The translations under genes and the position numbers were made by a program. From Prevotella sp. (GTDB taxonomy: Bacteria; Bacteroidota; Bacteroidia; Bacteroidales; Bacteroidaceae), in the NCBI GenBank assembly GCA_017538105.1, contig JAFYJN010000007.1, forward strand, positions 1 through 56,869: 56,869 nucleotides of DNA. The letters are read 5' to 3'. Shown here piece by piece: positions 16,081-25,359 of the stretch; position 1 is the stretch's first letter, and each line of letters opens with the position of its first letter. Below the pieces are notes generated by a model. The model searched no databases. It saw only the letters and a list, made by a program, of their open reading frames with translations, and had not been told where the DNA came from.

Positions 16081-17052
16081 ATGGAAAATGACCAGACAAG
16101 AGTAGACCTGACTCGCTTTGCTGAAAAGATGTTTGAGGCGAGGCAGTTCATAGCCCAAGTAATCGTAGGTCAGGAGGAGGCCATCGATTTGGTGCTGACA
16201 GCTATCCTCGCCGATGGGCACGTATTGCTCGAAGGTGTGCCGGGTGTGGCAAAGACACTCCTGGCCAAGGTGGTGGCACGCCTTATCGATGCGCAGTTCA
16301 CACGCATTCAGTTCACCCCCGACCTCATGCCATCCGACATTTTGGGAACATCGGTGTTCAACATGAAGGAATCGGAGTTCCATTTCCATCGCGGACCAGT
16401 ATTCACGGACATTTTGTTGGCCGATGAAATCAACCGTGCCCCGGCAAAGACACAAGCCGCATTGTTTGAGGTGATGGAGGAACGGCAGACGACCATCGAC
16501 GGCACCACCTATCCCATGGGCGATGTCTTTGCCGTGTTGGCCACGCAGAACCCGGTGGAGCAGGAGGGCACCTACCGTCTGCCAGAGGCACAACTCGACC
16601 GTTTCATCATGAAGATAACCATGGGCTACCCGTCGTTCGAACAGGAGGTGACCATCCTACAACGTCACCAGCTGAACAACAGGCTTGCATCGCTCGAGGG
16701 CATCCGTCCGGTGATGACACGCGAAGAGCTGACGCGTTGTCGCGCTCTGCTCAACCAAGTGGTGGTCGATCCGTCGCTGCTCGATTATATGGCACGTGTG
16801 GTGCAGGCCACGCGCAACCATCGTGCCGTGTTCCTCGGTGCTTCACCCAGGGCGGCTGTGGCGTTGCTCCGTACTTCCAAGGCGTATGCTTTGTTGCAAG
16901 GGCGCGACTTCGTCACGCCCGATGATGTGCGCCGCGTAGTGGTGCCAGTGCTACACCACCGACTCATTATCACCTCGGAAGCGGAGATGGAGGGGGTGAC
17001 ACCCGACAAGGTGCTCATTGAAGTGGCCAACGCCTTGGCGGTACCAAGATGA
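16081..17052 (+). CDS. MoxR-type AAA+ ATPase
   Basis: This is a 323-residue cytoplasmic AAA+ chaperone-like ATPase. Walker A is EGVPGVAKT (51-59), Walker B plus sensor region DILLADEINRAP (110-121), then ATQNPVEQEGTYRLPEAQLDRF with the arginine finger region, and the AAA_lid domain. MoxR proteins help assemble or activate partners that carry von Willebrand-like folds, and the DUF58 product encoded 26 bases downstream is the usual partner. Length is typical. Confidence 0.93.
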   Translation: MENDQTRVDLTRFAEKMFEARQFIAQVIVGQEEAIDLVLTAILADGHVLLEGVPGVAKTLLAKVVARLIDAQFTRIQFTPDLMPSDILGTSVFNMKESEFHFHRGPVFTDILLADEINRAPAKTQAALFEVMEERQTTIDGTTYPMGDVFAVLATQNPVEQEGTYRLPEAQLDRFIMKITMGYPSFEQEVTILQRHQLNNRLASLEGIRPVMTREELTRCRALLNQVVVDPSLLDYMARVVQATRNHRAVFLGASPRAAVALLRTSKAYALLQGRDFVTPDDVRRVVVPVLHHRLIITSEAEMEGVTPDKVLIEVANALAVPR

Positions 17053-17078
17053 AATGTTGAATGTGGAATGTTTGAACA

Positions 17079-18392
17079 ATGTTTCTGCGTAACAGGTTCT
17101 TCATAGCAATGGCCGTCGTGGCTGTCGTCATGGCACTCGGACTGCTGTGGCTACCTCTGTTCCACTTGGCAGCTGTGGCCTTGGCTATCTTGCTGACGAT
17201 CACAGTGGTCGAGGTGGTGCTGCTCTATATGACGGCTGGCGTACAGGTGCGCCGGATTTGTGAGCAGCGACTGTCAAACGGCGATGACAATCCTGTGACA
17301 CTCGTGTTGGCCAACCGCTCGTCAATGCGTCTACGCTTGACACTACTCGACGAGGTGCCCCCGGAGTTGCAGGAGCGAGGCTTGCGGTGGCATACAACGG
17401 TCAGTCCGCACAGCGAACAGACAGTTCACTATGCCGTGAGACCCACGAGACGTGGTCAGATGTCTTTCGGTCATGTGTGGGTCTATGCGTCGACTGTGAT
17501 AGGGATGGTGGAACGACGTCTCAGGAGTGCCCGTCCGATGACGGTGAAGGTTTATCCCTCATTCCTCACGTTGCGACGCATCGACCTCAGAAAGGTCAGC
17601 GACAGACTGGTGACGCAGGGATCCAAACGCATACGGCAGGTGGGCAGCAATACGGAGTTTGAACATATCAAGGAATATGTCACGGGCGACGACTATCGGC
17701 ATATCAACTGGAAGGCGTCGGCCCGACGTATGATGCCCATGGTCAACGTCTATCATGACGAACGCTCCCAGGAGATATACAGCGTTGTCGATATGGGTAG
17801 AACCATGCAGGTGGCAGCGGAGGGGATGACACTCCTCGACCATTCCATCAATGCCGCGTTGGTGCTGTCCTATGTAGCCATCAATAAAGACGACCAAGCG
17901 GGCGTAGCCACTTTCGATGTCCATTTCAATACGTTGGTGAGGGCGTCACGACGGACAGGACAGATGAACCGTATCATGGAAACACTGTATGACGCCGAGA
18001 CGGCTTTCGGCGAGTCAGACTATTCCGAACTGTGTCTCTCGCTCGACCATCAACTGCGCCGACGTTCTTTTGTCGTGCTCTTCACGGCTTTCGATGCCTT
18101 GGGGAACATGTATCGGCAATTGCCATATCTCCGTCAGATCAACAAACGGCACCGTCTGTTGGTGGTGTTTTTCAACGATGAGGAATTGCTACGCTTCGCC
18201 CAGTCGGACAGCGACGATTGCGAAGATGATTACCAACGGGTGGTGGCAGAGAAGATGATGTACGAGCGCCGTCTCATTACCGACATCCTCCAACAGCATG
18301 GCATACACTCCGTTCTCACTTCGACACGCCACTTGGTGGTCGATGTTGTGAACAAATACCTCGAGATGAAAGCCCGACGGATGCTGACGTAA
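17079..18392 (+). CDS. DUF58 family protein
   Basis: This is a 437-residue protein with two N-terminal helices (about 7-46), a beta-rich middle, and the DUF58 signature FEHIKEYVTGDDYRHINWKA. A VWA-like segment follows (IYSVVDMGRTM), where the Asp may take part in a metal site although the classical DxSxS is not intact. It is the expected partner of the MoxR ATPase. No BatA/BatB-type VWA genes follow. The stop is followed at once by three copies of a 14-base repeat. Confidence 0.9.
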   Translation: MFLRNRFFIAMAVVAVVMALGLLWLPLFHLAAVALAILLTITVVEVVLLYMTAGVQVRRICEQRLSNGDDNPVTLVLANRSSMRLRLTLLDEVPPELQERGLRWHTTVSPHSEQTVHYAVRPTRRGQMSFGHVWVYASTVIGMVERRLRSARPMTVKVYPSFLTLRRIDLRKVSDRLVTQGSKRIRQVGSNTEFEHIKEYVTGDDYRHINWKASARRMMPMVNVYHDERSQEIYSVVDMGRTMQVAAEGMTLLDHSINAALVLSYVAINKDDQAGVATFDVHFNTLVRASRRTGQMNRIMETLYDAETAFGESDYSELCLSLDHQLRRRSFVVLFTAFDALGNMYRQLPYLRQINKRHRLLVVFFNDEELLRFAQSDSDDCEDDYQRVVAEKMMYERRLITDILQQHGIHSVLTSTRHLVVDVVNKYLEMKARRMLT

Positions 18393-18434
18393 TGAGTGTT
18401 GAATGTTGAGTGTTGAATGTTGAGTGTTGAATGC
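18393..18434 (+). repeat. 14-base tandem repeat, three copies, directly after DUF58 stop
   Basis: TGAGTGTTGAATGT occurs twice exactly and a third time with one change (final C). Degenerate units continue to about 18450. Related strings occur at 17053-17075, 19986-20010 and 49374-49403, and a similar tail at 38316-38350. Confidence 0.85.
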
Positions 18435-18496
18435 TTAGTGTTTAGTGTTGCCAAAGAAATAGCAAAAAAGAATAGGCCACGCAAACTTTCAGGCAC

Positions 18497-18560
18497 AAAA
18501 AAAGGAGTACCGCTGTACTCCGACCTTTGTTAACCTTAAATCTAATACTATGAAAAACAC
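18497..18560 (-). ncRNA. Small RNA, Bacteroidales-1-like
   Basis: On the minus strand a complete promoter (18565-18596) is followed by about 64 bases, then a 7-bp hairpin (GGAGTAC / GTACTCC, 18504-18521) and seven T residues, an intrinsic terminator. This architecture fits the Bacteroidales-1 RNA motif (Bacteroidetes promoter at one end, terminator at the other). I recall the middle part, containing TTAGATTTAAGGTTAACAAA, as recurring in Bacteroidales genomes, but I cannot run the covariance model. No protein of sensible length is encoded. The rest of 18393-18763 holds the repeats and the promoter of the next gene. Confidence 0.65.
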
Positions 18561-18564
18561 GTTG

Positions 18565-18596
18565 CAAATTTAAAGAAAAACACCCTGTTTTTGCAA
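18565..18596 (-). promoter_or_regulatory. Promoter of the small RNA
   Basis: Minus strand TTG (18594-18596), 21 bases, TAAATTTG (18565-18572). The start site is expected near 18559. Confidence 0.65.
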
Positions 18597-18763
18597 TAAT
18601 TTGAAACTTTTTCAGGTCAAAACCCGCGATTTCTTGATTTAAATCAAGTGAAAAATAGAAAATGGGAATCATCATCTATTAGGCATATTGAATTATTATA
18701 CAAAAAAACGATGTATTATTGCGAAAAACACTACCTTTGCAAAATAGGAGAAAAACAACGATT

Positions 18764-19867
18764 ATGAAAACAAGAAATATCCTTGCAAGTCTGCTTATCT
18801 TGGCCAGTAGCATCACGGCCATGGCCGGCAACACCCTGCCGATAAAAGGCAGCGTCATCAAAGCCAACGACCCCAATATCCAGTATGTCGGGCGCATCAG
18901 TTTCAAGAATCCTGAATCGCCGCTGTTCACCTATCCCGGTGTGCAGATCAACGCACGGTTTGAGGGCACGTCGCTGCGCCTGCATTTCAAACCCGAGAGC
19001 GGCTATTTCATGGTGAGCATCGATGGCAGCGAGGCTTTCAAGGTGGGTTTCACCAGCAAGGAGGACTCCGTGGCCACTGTGGCCGTGGCCCTGCCCCGTG
19101 GCGTTCATGAGGTGCGCATCATGAATGCCATAGAGAGTTACCAACGGCGGTCGGAGTTTCGCGGGTTCATCCTCGACGAGGGTTGTCATCTCGTGACTCC
19201 CTCTGCCCTGCCAGAACGTAGCATCGAATTCATCGGCAACTCCATCACCTGCGGATATGGTGTAGAGGACATGAGCGAGAGCGACCATTTCAATGATGCC
19301 ACGGAGAACCATTACCTGACGTATGCCGCCCAGACCGCCCGTAACCTCGATGCCACGGAATTTGTGGTGGCACGCTCAGGTATCGGCGTGTACCGCAACT
19401 ACAACGGACCGCGCGAAGGCAATGCCGACAACATGACCAAATACTACGAATACACCAACTTCGACGATTTCAGCGAGGCATGGGACTTCAGCCGTTACAC
19501 ACCCGACGTGGTGTGCATCAACCTCGGAACCAACGACACGTCGACAAACAACTATGACAGTAACCGTCTGCTGAACGCCTACCGCTCGTTCCTCAGACAG
19601 GTGCGTGGCCACCATCCCAAGGCGAAAATCGTGCTGCTCTGCGGCAGTATGCTACAAGGCAAAGAACTGGAATTGGTGCGCCATCACCTTGACACGGTGT
19701 GCCAAGAAGCCCGCGACCGTGGTGACAAAGAAGTGTACCGCTTTGACTTCACGCCACAAAATGGCGATTTGAAATATGGTGCCGACTGGCATCCAAGTCT
19801 GTGGCAACACCAGAAGATGGCAGGCGAGCTGACCGCCTACCTAAGAGTGTTGACGGGGTGGTTCTGA
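18764..19867 (+). CDS. CE2-type carbohydrate acetylesterase (SGNH/GDSL hydrolase)
   Basis: This 367-residue secreted esterase probably removes acetyl groups from xylan or other polysaccharides. The signal peptide spans about residues 1-21. A jelly-roll N-terminal domain (about 35-145) precedes the SGNH hydrolase domain, the layout of carbohydrate esterase family 2. Catalytic Ser160 sits in FIGNSIT, the oxyanion Asn257 in NLGTND, and the Asp/His region is DWHP (D341, H343). The start at 18764 is chosen because a -7 element (TACCTTTG, 18732-18739) lies inside the longer frame. It precedes a GH43 gene in the same direction, suggesting shared use in hemicellulose breakdown. Confidence 0.88.
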   Translation: MKTRNILASLLILASSITAMAGNTLPIKGSVIKANDPNIQYVGRISFKNPESPLFTYPGVQINARFEGTSLRLHFKPESGYFMVSIDGSEAFKVGFTSKEDSVATVAVALPRGVHEVRIMNAIESYQRRSEFRGFILDEGCHLVTPSALPERSIEFIGNSITCGYGVEDMSESDHFNDATENHYLTYAAQTARNLDATEFVVARSGIGVYRNYNGPREGNADNMTKYYEYTNFDDFSEAWDFSRYTPDVVCINLGTNDTSTNNYDSNRLLNAYRSFLRQVRGHHPKAKIVLLCGSMLQGKELELVRHHLDTVCQEARDRGDKEVYRFDFTPQNGDLKYGADWHPSLWQHQKMAGELTAYLRVLTGWF

Positions 19868-21637
<1,770 letters not shown>

Positions 21638-21654
21638 TTTTTTTGCAAAAAAGC

Positions 21655-21685
21655 TTGCAGAATTAAAATAATTTGACTATTTTTG
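21655..21685 (+). promoter_or_regulatory. Aquaporin promoter
   Basis: TTG (21655-21657), 20 bases, TATTTTTG (21678-21685), 45 bases above the start codon. The longer reading frame from 21683 would begin inside the -7 element, supporting the start at 21731. Confidence 0.65.
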
Positions 21686-21730
21686 CGTTTTGAAAGAAGA
21701 ATTTTATTATTCATTAAAACATTTGGATAT

Positions 21731-22411
21731 ATGAAAAAGTATTTAGCTGAAATGATTGGCACGTTTGTGCTGACATTCTTGGGCTGCGGTGCTGCCGTGG
21801 CTCTGGGTTGCGATGCTTCCAACACCGCAGCAGTTGTGGGAACCGCGTTGGCCTTCGGTTTGTCTGTGGTAGCCATGGCTTATACCATCGGTGGCATTTC
21901 GGGTTGCCATATCAATCCCGCCATCACCCTCGGTGTGTTCCTCAGTGGACGAATGAGTGCAAAAGATTGCGGCATGTATATGATTTTCCAGGTTATCGGT
22001 GCCATCCTCGCCGCTGCCGTTCTCGCCGGCATCGTTTCTTCAGGTGAGACATCACCGGTTATCACCACCGCCACGGGTGCTAACGGATGCGCCTATGGTG
22101 TTACCAATGGTCTGATTGTGGAGATCGTGCTCACCGCGCTCTTCGTGCTTGTGGTGCTTGGAGCCACCTCGAAGACCAACGGTGCCACCAACAATTTCGC
22201 TGGTCTGGCCATCGGTCTGAGTCTTGTTCTCATCCACTTGGTGGGCATCCATTTCACTGGTACTTCCGTCAACCCCGCCCGTTCCATTGGTCCAGCTCTC
22301 TTCCAAGGTGGTGAGGCTCTTTCACAGCTGTGGGTATTCATCGTTGGTCCATTCATCGGTGGTGCCATCGCTGCCCTTCTCTGGAAGGTTATATCCACTG
22401 ATAAGGAGTAA
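21731..22411 (+). CDS. aqpZ: Aquaporin, AqpZ type
   Basis: This is a 226-residue six-helix channel of the inner membrane. Both NPA half-helix motifs are present (INPAITLG and VNPARSIG). The selectivity region LIHLVGIHFTGTSVNPARS has the His and Arg placed as in AqpZ, arguing for water rather than glycerol. No partner gene lies beside it. An intrinsic terminator follows (22439-22473). Confidence 0.9.
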   Translation: MKKYLAEMIGTFVLTFLGCGAAVALGCDASNTAAVVGTALAFGLSVVAMAYTIGGISGCHINPAITLGVFLSGRMSAKDCGMYMIFQVIGAILAAAVLAGIVSSGETSPVITTATGANGCAYGVTNGLIVEIVLTALFVLVVLGATSKTNGATNNFAGLAIGLSLVLIHLVGIHFTGTSVNPARSIGPALFQGGEALSQLWVFIVGPFIGGAIAALLWKVISTDKE

Positions 22412-22438
22412 AAAAGAGACTTTCATTGATAATAATTA

Positions 22439-22473
22439 GAGGAGCATCCAAATCTGGGTGCTCCTCCGTTTTT
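22439..22473 (+). terminator. Aquaporin terminator
   Basis: Eleven-base stem (GAGGAGCATCC / GGGTGCTCCTC, one G-T wobble), 6-base loop and TTTTT run. Confidence 0.85.
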
Positions 22474-22492
22474 GTCTTGTGACAATTTAAAC

Positions 22493-22547
22493 TATTTACT
22501 CTTTTAACTATTTAACCTTTTTACTCTTTTACCTTTTTACTTTTCAT
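22493..22547 (-). repeat. Octamer repeat after barrel gene 1
   Basis: About six imperfect 8-base units of the CTTTTTAC type (plus strand) touch the stop codon of the gene at 22548. The same octamer appears after the stops of the second barrel gene and gdhA. Confidence 0.75.
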
Positions 22548-25097
22548 TTACATTCCTATGCCGCCTCCCATGCCGCCTTGGGGTGCTCCACCGCCTTGAG
22601 GTGCTCCACCTTGTCCGCCGCCGATGCTATTAAGCTGTTCGCCGGTGCTCTGATGTTCGATGTAATCGGTGGTTACCCTTGTTTGGTGGCGCATGAGTTG
22701 TTTCTTCAAGTTGCCAAAGTTGAAGCTGACGTTAAGTGACACCTGCTGGATGGGAACATGTATTTGTTGGGTGCTCACGAAATCTTTGCCGCGACTCTCC
22801 GAGTCCATGTGTATCTTGCCGCCTTTGCTCAGTCCTGTCATGGCCATCACGCTCACGCTGAGCTTGTCCTTGATGACATCTTTCGAGAGGTTCAGTCCGA
22901 GGATGTTGAACCCAGTGCTCCAGCCTTGCAGCGTGTAGCTCTTCGAGTTGGCTATCCAGAACAGGCTTCCCTGCATGTCCCAAGGCAGTTTCTGCTGCAC
23001 GTTGACCATCGAGTTGTAGCTCCATCCATGGTTTTTCAGGTCGAGGGCGTCGCTGCGCATGTCGGAATAGGTGAGGCCACCATTGAACATCAGTCGGGTG
23101 TCGCGGGTGATCGACCAGCTGGCGTAGAAGTTCAGGCTTGTCATGTGACGTTTCACGACATTGCCGTAAGTGGTGTTCAGCAGTCCGTTATTGTCGTAGA
23201 AACTGTACTGCTCGATGCCATTGTCGCAGAAACTGTGGCGCAGCGTGGCGTTCATCATCCATTTCGACGAGAAGCTGTTGAACACGAGGCTGATGTTGTT
23301 GGTCTTCTCCACGTCGAGTTCGCTGTTGCCGTAGGTCAGGGCCGTTGGGTCGGTGCGGTTCACGTAGGGGTTGAGGTAACTGATACCAGGACGTGAGATG
23401 CGCATGTTATATGAGAGGCCGAGGTTCTGTGTCGGAGTGAACGAGTAGGAGAGAGTAGCCGAGGGCACGAGTGTTCCGTAGTTGGTGCTGAAGTCATGGC
23501 CATCCCCCAGACGGTATTCCACTTCCTGCCAGGTGTGCTCGTAGCGCAGACCGGCCTTGGTTCCCCAGTTGCCCCAGTGACCGTCGTATTCCGCATAGAT
23601 GGCACCGATGTTATTCAGGTAGCGGTAGTCGGAACTCATCTTCTCATTGTACACGTCGGAGAGATAGTATTTCGCTTCAGCATCGTTGTGGCGGTTGAGG
23701 AACTTCACGCCGGTACTCAATGTATGCTGGGCTGCGATGGGTGTGGTGAAGTCTACCTGCACGGTGTGTTCGGTGGTCTTCTGGTGGTTGTCGCTGTAGC
23801 GGTCGGTCAAGTCGAGAGGCATCGTCGTTTCCGTATCCATGTCCATGGGGTCGAATTCGCTCCAGTTCTCGGTATGTCCCGGCGACAAGGTAAGTTGATA
23901 GCTGACCGTCATCTGACTGGTGCGCGCTTGGTTGAAGAAATGTTGGTAATCGATGGTTCCCGTGAACGATTGGTTCAGGTTCTCCGTCTTGGTGAAGTTG
24001 CCGTAGCTGAAGCCGTCGCCATAGAAGCCGCCGCTCATGGTGGTGATGGGATGGCCGTCGCTCTTCATGTTGAAACGGGTGAGTCCGAAGGTGGCGTTCA
24101 GGCTGCTCATCGGGTCTATCTCGTAACCGATGGAAACATTGCCCATGATGAATGGCAGTGTGGTGGTGCCGTCTTGGTGGTATTTCGTCGACATGTTGCC
24201 GAATTCGGAGAATTGCTCGCGTATCATGTCCACTTCGGTGCCTTTCATCTTTGAATAGTTCAGGAAAGTGTTGGCGCTGATGGTGAATTTGCCTTGTTGC
24301 ACATTCAGGAAGGCACCGCCGCCGTAACCCCTGGTACTCACTTGTCCGCGCAGGGTGCCACTGTATCCGTTGACGGAGGTAAGAGCGCTGCCGCCGCCGG
24401 GTTCGTTGTGCTGCATCACGATGTTGAGCACACCTCCGGCTCCTTCAGCGTCGTAGCGTGCACCGGGGTTTGTCACCACTTCGATGTTCTTCACCATTGA
24501 TGCGGGGATGGACTTGAAAATCTGCGAGGGGTTGCTCGACATCATGGGGTTGGGTTTACCGTCGACATACACCTTGAAGTTCGACGAGCCGTTCACGCTG
24601 ATGTTGTCCTGCGCGTCGACAGTCACCATAGGTACTTTGCGCAACATGTCGAGGATGGTCTGCGACTTGGCGTCGGCATCGTTTTCCACGTTGTAGCTCA
24701 TCTTGTCGGTCTCCATTTTCACCAACGGTTTGTGGGCCACCACCTCTACGCCGGCGAGCATTTTGGAGTCGTCCTTCACGAACACAGTGCCGAGGTCAAT
24801 CTCACGCTGTCCGCTGAGGTTGACAGTGCGCTTGACATCCAATTTGCCCATCGAAGAGATGGTTACCACATGCTCTCCCGAGCCCGTCACTTCCTGTTTG
24901 ATCTTGCCGTCGATATCGGTGAGCGACATCGCCACGGCATTTGTCATGTCTGTTACCTTGAATATACGCACGGTGGCGTAGGGTTCTGTCTCACCGCTAA
25001 TACTGTCTTTCACCACACCCTTGATGACGGTTTGCGCGGAGAGGCTGGTGATGCTTGCGATGAGGGCCACAATGGCCAAAATCATAAATCTTTTCAT
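22548..25097 (-). CDS. Outer-membrane beta-barrel protein, TonB-receptor-like (OMP_b-brl_3), paralogue 1
   Basis: This is an 849-residue protein. A signal peptide (about 1-20, ending SLSAQ) precedes a CarboxypepD_reg-like domain (TVIKGVVKDSISGETEPYA). A plug-like domain follows (YVDGKPNPMMSSNPSQIFK; GARYDAEGAGGVLNIVMQ), then a long barrel of the OMP_b-brl_3 type. The last 35 residues are Gly, Gln and Met rich (GGGAPQGGMGGGIGM). Function is probably uptake or surface binding, substrate unknown; no SusD-like partner is present. The start at 25097 is chosen from the signal peptide and the promoter 33 bases above. The next gene upstream is a close paralogue. Confidence 0.85.
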   Translation of the reverse strand: MKRFMILAIVALIASITSLSAQTVIKGVVKDSISGETEPYATVRIFKVTDMTNAVAMSLTDIDGKIKQEVTGSGEHVVTISSMGKLDVKRTVNLSGQREIDLGTVFVKDDSKMLAGVEVVAHKPLVKMETDKMSYNVENDADAKSQTILDMLRKVPMVTVDAQDNISVNGSSNFKVYVDGKPNPMMSSNPSQIFKSIPASMVKNIEVVTNPGARYDAEGAGGVLNIVMQHNEPGGGSALTSVNGYSGTLRGQVSTRGYGGGAFLNVQQGKFTISANTFLNYSKMKGTEVDMIREQFSEFGNMSTKYHQDGTTTLPFIMGNVSIGYEIDPMSSLNATFGLTRFNMKSDGHPITTMSGGFYGDGFSYGNFTKTENLNQSFTGTIDYQHFFNQARTSQMTVSYQLTLSPGHTENWSEFDPMDMDTETTMPLDLTDRYSDNHQKTTEHTVQVDFTTPIAAQHTLSTGVKFLNRHNDAEAKYYLSDVYNEKMSSDYRYLNNIGAIYAEYDGHWGNWGTKAGLRYEHTWQEVEYRLGDGHDFSTNYGTLVPSATLSYSFTPTQNLGLSYNMRISRPGISYLNPYVNRTDPTALTYGNSELDVEKTNNISLVFNSFSSKWMMNATLRHSFCDNGIEQYSFYDNNGLLNTTYGNVVKRHMTSLNFYASWSITRDTRLMFNGGLTYSDMRSDALDLKNHGWSYNSMVNVQQKLPWDMQGSLFWIANSKSYTLQGWSTGFNILGLNLSKDVIKDKLSVSVMAMTGLSKGGKIHMDSESRGKDFVSTQQIHVPIQQVSLNVSFNFGNLKKQLMRHQTRVTTDYIEHQSTGEQLNSIGGGQGGAPQGGGAPQGGMGGGIGM

Positions 25098-25129
25098 ATC
25101 TGTGTTTTTGTTTGTTGTTTTTCTGGATG

Positions 25130-25160
25130 CAAAAGTAATGTTATAAGAAAGGTTCTCAAA
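25130..25160 (-). promoter_or_regulatory. Promoter of barrel paralogue 1
   Basis: Minus strand TTTG (25157-25160), 19 bases, TACTTTTG (25130-25137). Confidence 0.65.
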
Positions 25161-25270
25161 GTGATATTCGACGACTTCCCCGATTCTTTTCGACCAAAAT
25201 ACTCTTCCAAATAGGTTGACGCAAAAAAAGAAGCATCCCGGAATGCTCCGGAATGCTCCCATTACCAATC

Positions 25271-25358
25271 CTTTTACCTTTTTACTTTTTTACCCTTTTA
25301 CCTTTTTACTCTTTTACCTTTTTATTTTTTTACCCTTTTACTTTTTTACCCTTTTACC
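25271..25358 (-). repeat. Octamer repeat, eleven units, after barrel gene 2
   Basis: Eleven consecutive 8-base units of CTTTTACC / TTTTTACT / TTTTTACC type in perfect register run up to the stop codon of the gene at 25360. The transcript sense is GGTAAAAG-like, so in-frame UAA codons recur just after the stop. Confidence 0.9.
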
Positions 25359-25359
25359 T

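Noticed and set aside
18550-18573. Seven-codon frame (MKNTLQI) on the plus strand
   Set aside because: It lies inside the minus-strand small RNA and its promoter; better explained by RNA conservation.
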